From an uncultured Subdoligranulum sp. (GTDB lineage: Bacteria; Bacillota_A; Clostridia; Oscillospirales; Ruminococcaceae), in assembly GCF_937890665.1 (NCBI RefSeq), contig NZ_CALADU010000165.1, positions 1-17,940 on the forward strand: a stretch of DNA of 17,940 nucleotides, given 5' to 3'. Shown piece after piece: positions 15,313 through 17,940 of the stretch. A model generated the notes under the pieces. The model was not told the origin of the DNA, ran no database searches, and worked only from the letters and a program-made list of their open reading frames with translations. The position numbers were made by a program, and so were the translations under genes. Numbering within the stretch: the first letter of the stretch is position 1; the number at the start of each line of letters is the position of its first letter.

Positions 15313-15801
15313 ATGGAGGACAAGACCTTGTATCCGGTAGAGTTATATCTGCCGAAACGCCACGGCATCGCCCTTTGGTACTCCGGCGAGCCGGACGGCC
15401 TGCTGGTTCAGGCAGATGGTAAGCTGCGGATTTTCGCGGACTGTACCGATGCGCTGGCCTTTGCTAAAGAACAGGGGTACACCCCTGCCGAATCTCTAAC
15501 GGTGTATGCCTATCCGCCGCTGCAGGCCTTACAGCAAGGACAGGTCGATTGTCCGTCGCTCTTGCATTGGTGGAACCTGTTTTCTGACATTGCACAGTCG
15601 GTACATCAGCCTTTTTCGGGGGATGCCCGCGACGAAAAAACGCAAAATGTCTACAACAAATTGTTCTATGGCTGCAATCTCCCTGCAATGCGTCAGGGCG
15701 GCCCCCTTTATCATCCGGTTTGGTCCGACGAAGAGCGGATCCTGTTGCAAAAGATCCTACGGGACGGTCTTGCCTTGACAACAGCCTATCTGCCGGATTA
15801 A
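15313..15801 (+). CDS. Soluble protein of unknown function
   Basis: I do not recognise this 162-residue protein. The ATG has AAGGAG (15299-15304) 8 nt upstream. It has no signal peptide or membrane segment and looks globular, with many aromatic residues, for example LHWWNLFSDIAQSVHQPF near residue 85 and NVYNKLFYGCNLP near 115. The first 70 residues seem to form a beta-rich domain and the rest looks helical. No known motif is visible. It is the second gene of a two-gene unit with the small membrane protein and is followed directly by the terminator shared with the tRNA gene. Confidence 0.75.
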   Translation: MEDKTLYPVELYLPKRHGIALWYSGEPDGLLVQADGKLRIFADCTDALAFAKEQGYTPAESLTVYAYPPLQALQQGQVDCPSLLHWWNLFSDIAQSVHQPFSGDARDEKTQNVYNKLFYGCNLPAMRQGGPLYHPVWSDEERILLQKILRDGLALTTAYLPD

Positions 15802-15823
15802 CCAGATTTTGAAAAAGACAACA

Positions 15824-15857
15824 AAAAAGCTCCGAACCATTCCGGTTCGGAGTTTTT
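15824..15857. terminator. Bidirectional terminator between the unknown operon and tRNA-Ala
   Basis: CTCCGAACC (15830-15838) pairs with GGTTCGGAG (15844-15852) around ATTCC, with an A run on the left and a T run on the right. On the plus strand it ends the unknown operon. On the minus strand it follows the tRNA 3' end by 4 nt. The plus-strand T run touches the encoded CCA. Confidence 0.92.
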
Positions 15858-15932
15858 GGTGGAGATGAGGGGGATCGAACCCCTTACCTCCTGCATGCCA
15901 TGCAGGCGCTCTCCCAGGTGAGCTACACCCCC
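15857..15932 (-). tRNA. tRNA-Ala (anticodon GGC)
   Basis: The 76-nt minus-strand sequence folds as a standard tRNA. The acceptor GGGGGTG pairs with CATCTCC, including G-U pairs, and is followed by A73 and an encoded CCA (15857-15859). The anticodon stem CCTGC/GCAGG encloses ATGGCAT, giving anticodon GGC, which reads GCC and GCU alanine codons. The T arm contains GGTTCGATCC. A perfect -35 promoter lies upstream and a terminator directly downstream, so it is transcribed alone. Confidence 0.97.
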
Positions 15933-15965
15933 ATATTGTCCGCCGTCATCGCTGACAGCTTTATT

Positions 15966-15994
15966 AGTATACCAACAATTTGAAGAAATGTCAA
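15966..15994 (-). promoter_or_regulatory. Promoter of tRNA-Ala
   Basis: On the minus strand, TTGACA (15989-15994), a 17-bp spacer and TATACT (15966-15971) make a near-consensus promoter 33 bp from the tRNA 5' end. Confidence 0.85.
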
Positions 15995-16058
15995 CTACTT
16001 TTTCAAAAAATATCCGCCTGTTTCTTTCGCGTTGAAGAGGGACTTTCTCCCCTCTGCC

Positions 16059-16087
16059 TTGACATTGTGCGGTTGCTGCTATATAAT
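16059..16087 (+). promoter_or_regulatory. Consensus promoter of the tetR-type gene
   Basis: TTGACA (16059-16064), a 17-bp spacer and TATAAT (16082-16087) match the sigma-A consensus at every position. Such a strong promoter overlapped by an operator is typical of a self-repressed regulator. Confidence 0.9.
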
Positions 16088-16103
16088 GAACATTGTTCAT
16101 TAT
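16083..16103. promoter_or_regulatory. Perfect 21-bp palindrome, likely TetR operator
   Basis: ATAATGAACA (16083-16092) and TGTTCATTAT (16094-16103) are perfect inverted arms around one T. The palindrome covers the -10 box and start site and ends 1 bp before the ribosome site of the regulator gene, so binding would block transcription. Confidence 0.85.
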
Positions 16104-16114
16104 GAGGTGATTCT

Positions 16115-16693
16115 ATGAAGCCAACGGCTACGTCCAAAGAAGAAATTCTATCTGTCTGCCGGGATTTGCTCCACCAGCAAGGCGGCACCGTCTTGAATGT
16201 GCGCGAAGTGGCAGCCGCCTGCGGTATCTCGGTGGGGACCGTGTACAACTACTTCGGTTCCAAGGCGGATCTTGTCAGTGCCGCGGTGGAAAGTGTCTGG
16301 TACGACATTTTCCGTTGCAGTGACGGTGGTGCCTCGTTCCAGACTACCCGGGACTGCGTGGAGTGGCTGTTTACACGGTTGTCCTATGGCAACACACAGT
16401 ATCCCGGCTTTTTTACCCTGCACTCCCTCAGCTTTGTACAGGCCGACAAATCGCAAGGCAAGCAGCGCATGGAACAGGCATGGCAGCATATTCAGCAGAT
16501 GCTCTGCGCGGTGCTGCGGCGAGATCCACAGATTCGCCCCCATGCATTTGACGAAACCTTTACGCCCGAACAGTTTGCGGATGTACTGTTTTCGTTGATG
16601 CTCGCGGCACAGTTGCGGGGAACCTTTGATCCCACCCCCGTGCTGCGCCTTGTGGAACGGACGCTGTACGCCTCTGCCACAGGTTCGGCTTGA
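16115..16693 (+). CDS. TetR/AcrR family transcriptional regulator
   Basis: The 192-residue protein has the TetR helix-turn-helix at residues 28-53: VREVAAACGISVGTVYNYF followed by GSKADLV. The remaining 135 residues would form the variable ligand-binding and dimer domain, whose ligand cannot be predicted. The ATG has GAGGTGA (16104-16110) just upstream. A perfect palindrome over its own -10 box points to autorepression, and a related site lies before the next gene. TetR proteins of this size bind DNA as dimers and let go when a small molecule binds. A terminator-like hairpin follows the stop. Confidence 0.95.
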   Translation: MKPTATSKEEILSVCRDLLHQQGGTVLNVREVAAACGISVGTVYNYFGSKADLVSAAVESVWYDIFRCSDGGASFQTTRDCVEWLFTRLSYGNTQYPGFFTLHSLSFVQADKSQGKQRMEQAWQHIQQMLCAVLRRDPQIRPHAFDETFTPEQFADVLFSLMLAAQLRGTFDPTPVLRLVERTLYASATGSA

Positions 16694-16715
16694 AATGCTC
16701 CCCTTTTCTTCGCTG

Positions 16716-16737
16716 CCTCCCCTGCCGGGGAGGTTTT
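16716..16737 (+). terminator. Terminator-like hairpin between tetR and the 7-TM gene
   Basis: CCTCCCC (16716-16722) pairs with GGGGAGG (16727-16733) around a 4-nt loop, followed by only four Ts. It may terminate or partly attenuate read-through from tetR into the next gene. Confidence 0.65.
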
Positions 16738-16750
16738 GCCGCCCGCAAAA

Positions 16751-16763
16751 TGAACACCGTTCA
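16751..16763. promoter_or_regulatory. Second TetR operator-like site
   Basis: TGAACACCGTTCA has the same TGAAC/GTTCA arms and spacing as the centre of the palindrome at 16083-16103 (TGAACATTGTTCA), differing only at two central bases. Over the full 21 bp the two sites agree at 15 positions. It lies 29 bp before the start of the 7-TM gene. Confidence 0.65.
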
Positions 16764-16791
16764 ACTTTATGACAACAGAAAGGACCTTTTT

Positions 16792-17466
16792 ATGCAAGCC
16801 ATTATGGAAACTGCCTTCGATGCAGTCTATCTGATCACTGTACTGACCTTAGGTTCCCGAATGATTCGAACCGTTTCTGCCCGTCCCGTCTTCCGCCTCT
16901 TCGGCTGGATGGCGGTGGTTCTGGGAGCCGGGGATGCCTTCCATCTGGTCCCCCGGGCGTGGGCGCTCTGCACCACCGGGTTGGAGAACTACACCGTCGC
17001 CTTGGGCCTTGGAAAAGCCATCACCTCGGTAACCATGACGATTTTTTACCTATTGCTGTACTACGTTTGGCGGCTGCGCTACCAAGTACAGGGCCGCCGC
17101 GGTCTGACTGCCACTGTGTATCTGTTGGTCGGGCTGCGGATCTTCCTTTGCCTTTTGCCCCAAAACCAATGGTTCAGCGCCTCGGCGCCGCTCTCTTGGG
17201 GTATCTACCGCAACATTCCCTTCGCACTGCTGGGGTTGTTGATCATCGTGTTGTTCTACCGCAGCGCCCACGGGCAGCAAGATCCCGCCTTCCGCTGGAT
17301 GTGGCTGACCATTGTACTCAGCTTTGCCTTCTACATTCCTGTTGTCCTTTGGGCCGATACCATCCCCATGATCGGCATGCTGATGATCCCCAAAACCTGC
17401 GCTTATGTATGGACGGTGCTCATCGGCTACCGCGCCATGCGTCACGAAACGCAAAAATCCCTCTAA
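16792..17466 (+). CDS. Seven-transmembrane protein of unknown function
   Basis: The ATG at 16792 is chosen for GAAAGGA (16778-16784) at 7-nt spacing; the upstream in-frame ATG at 16750 has no close ribosome site. The 224-residue protein is almost entirely membrane: about seven hydrophobic segments separated by short loops, starting with AFDAVYLITVLTLGSRMI and ending with AYVWTVLIGYRAM. Polar residues in the membrane, such as GAGDAFHLVPRAW, could line a binding pocket. I do not recognise a named family, and no kinase, GGDEF or transport motif follows. Its place behind a TetR gene and a matching operator suggests it is that regulator's target, perhaps handling the same ligand. A Rho-independent terminator follows. 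Confidence 0.8.
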   Translation: MQAIMETAFDAVYLITVLTLGSRMIRTVSARPVFRLFGWMAVVLGAGDAFHLVPRAWALCTTGLENYTVALGLGKAITSVTMTIFYLLLYYVWRLRYQVQGRRGLTATVYLLVGLRIFLCLLPQNQWFSASAPLSWGIYRNIPFALLGLLIIVLFYRSAHGQQDPAFRWMWLTIVLSFAFYIPVVLWADTIPMIGMLMIPKTCAYVWTVLIGYRAMRHETQKSL

Positions 17467-17472
17467 CCATTC

Positions 17473-17496
17473 AAGCGGTCCTTTGGGCCGCTTTTT
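17473..17496 (+). terminator. Intrinsic terminator of the 7-TM gene
   Basis: AAGCGGTCC (17473-17481) pairs with GGGCCGCTT (17485-17493), with one G-U pair and a 3-nt loop, followed by a T run, 6 bp after the stop. Confidence 0.9.
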
Positions 17497-17517
17497 GTGT
17501 ACCTTCCACGGGGTGCA

Positions 17518-17546
17518 TTGACATTGCTGCTGCGGAACGATATGAT
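17518..17546 (+). promoter_or_regulatory. Promoter of the antitoxin-like gene
   Basis: TTGACA (17518-17523), a 17-bp spacer and TATGAT (17541-17546), a near-consensus promoter 22 bp before the ATG. Confidence 0.8.
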
Positions 17547-17568
17547 GAATGTATCGAAAGGAGTTCCT

Positions 17569-17817
17569 ATGCTACACATCACGACCGAGGAATTATCCCA
17601 AAATCTAGCCGCCTCGTTGCAGCAAGTTCTCCGCACGGGAGAACCGCTTCAGGTAGATACCCAAACCGGCTCGGTGATACTCCTTGCAGAGCAACAGTAC
17701 CATGACTTACTGGCCACCTTGGAGGTAAACGCACAAGAGGGCATGCGGCAGAAGATTCTCGAGGGACGTGCCGCCCCTTTATGTGATTGCCTTTCCGAAG
17801 AACAGGTATCTTGGTGA
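17569..17817 (+). CDS. Phd/YefM-type antitoxin-like protein, apparently without toxin
   Basis: The ATG at 17569 (AAAGGAG 5 nt upstream) gives 82 residues. Residues 5-53 follow the Phd/YefM DNA-binding fold: a helix with TEELSQNLAASLQQVLRTGE, then EPLQVDTQTGSVILLAEQQYHDLLATLEV, matching the pattern 'xPvxIt..gg.aVLvs..dy..l..tl'. The tail (QEGMRQKILEGRA, then acidic) resembles the part that wraps and blocks RelE- or Doc-type toxins, so the protein looks complete. Such antitoxins usually repress their own operon. Here no toxin ORF follows before the terminator at 17880, and none lies directly upstream. It may be an orphan, may act on a distant toxin, or may serve only as a small regulator. Confidence 0.75.
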   Translation: MLHITTEELSQNLAASLQQVLRTGEPLQVDTQTGSVILLAEQQYHDLLATLEVNAQEGMRQKILEGRAAPLCDCLSEEQVSW

Positions 17818-17826
17818 AGCTTCGTC

Positions 17827-17838
17827 CTGCCGCGGCAG
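17827..17838. repeat. 12-bp perfect palindrome after the antitoxin-like gene
   Basis: CTGCCGCGGCAG is its own reverse complement. It lies 10 bp after the stop codon in a 62-bp stretch with no other visible gene. It has no loop or T run, so it is not a terminator. It may be a protein site or chance. Confidence 0.4.
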
Positions 17839-17874
17839 CACCGTCCCGTGCCTATTAGACCTGATCGTTTTATA

Positions 17875-17923
17875 AAAAGCTGAAAGGGCTGCCTTCCCCT
17901 AAAAGGCAGCCCTTTCAGTTTTT
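17875..17923. terminator. Bidirectional terminator at the right edge
   Basis: A perfect 16-bp stem, CTGAAAGGGCTGCCTT (17880-17895) with AAGGCAGCCCTTTCAG (17903-17918), has a 7-nt loop, As on the left and Ts on the right. The two-way shape suggests a convergent gene beyond the window. Confidence 0.92.
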
Positions 17924-17940
17924 CTTTGTTTCACAAAAAA

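Noticed and set aside
1..17940. CRISPR arrays, insertion sequences, rRNA, prophage genes
   Set aside because: No regularly spaced repeats, transposase or phage genes, terminal inverted repeats or rRNA sequences were seen on either strand.

Overview
The window looks like a chromosomal stretch of a fairly GC-rich Firmicute, most likely a gut Oscillospirales bacterium of the Faecalibacterium/Gemmiger/Subdoligranulum kind. The signs are canonical AGGAGG ribosome sites, sigma-A promoters with 17-bp spacers, intrinsic terminators, a class II galT, and a LRR/VWA/MoxR gene set. The genus is inferred from gene style, not demonstrated. No phage, IS element, CRISPR array or rRNA is visible.

Left part (1-4800): a truncated MATE efflux pump on the minus strand diverges from a three-gene plus-strand operon. 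The operon encodes a cytosolic leucine-rich-repeat protein, a VWA protein with a metallopeptidase-like N-terminus, and a MoxR-type AAA+ ATPase, and ends at a strong terminator. The two divergent promoters physically overlap. This operon is the least understood and most system-like unit here.

Middle (4800-10450): a DUF1275 membrane protein converges on a CtpE-like P-type ATPase, with a shared two-way terminator between them. Upstream of the ATPase is prfB (release factor 2), which lacks the usual programmed frameshift. Divergent from prfB is a RING/zinc-ribbon membrane protein of the DUF2628 type.

Right-middle (10450-14700): a sugar-phosphate nucleotidyltransferase, a lipoprotein with WG-like repeats and an SH3 domain, and a class II galactose-1-phosphate uridylyltransferase (galT). 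The first and last suggest hexose-1-phosphate and nucleotide-sugar metabolism, but the lipoprotein between them has its own promoter.

Right end (14700-17940): two small unknown genes behind a promoter with unusual repeats; a minus-strand tRNA-Ala(GGC); an autoregulated TetR gene whose perfect operator palindrome recurs, slightly changed, in front of the next gene, a 7-TM protein of unknown function; and an apparently solitary Phd/YefM-type antitoxin with its own near-consensus promoter and terminator.
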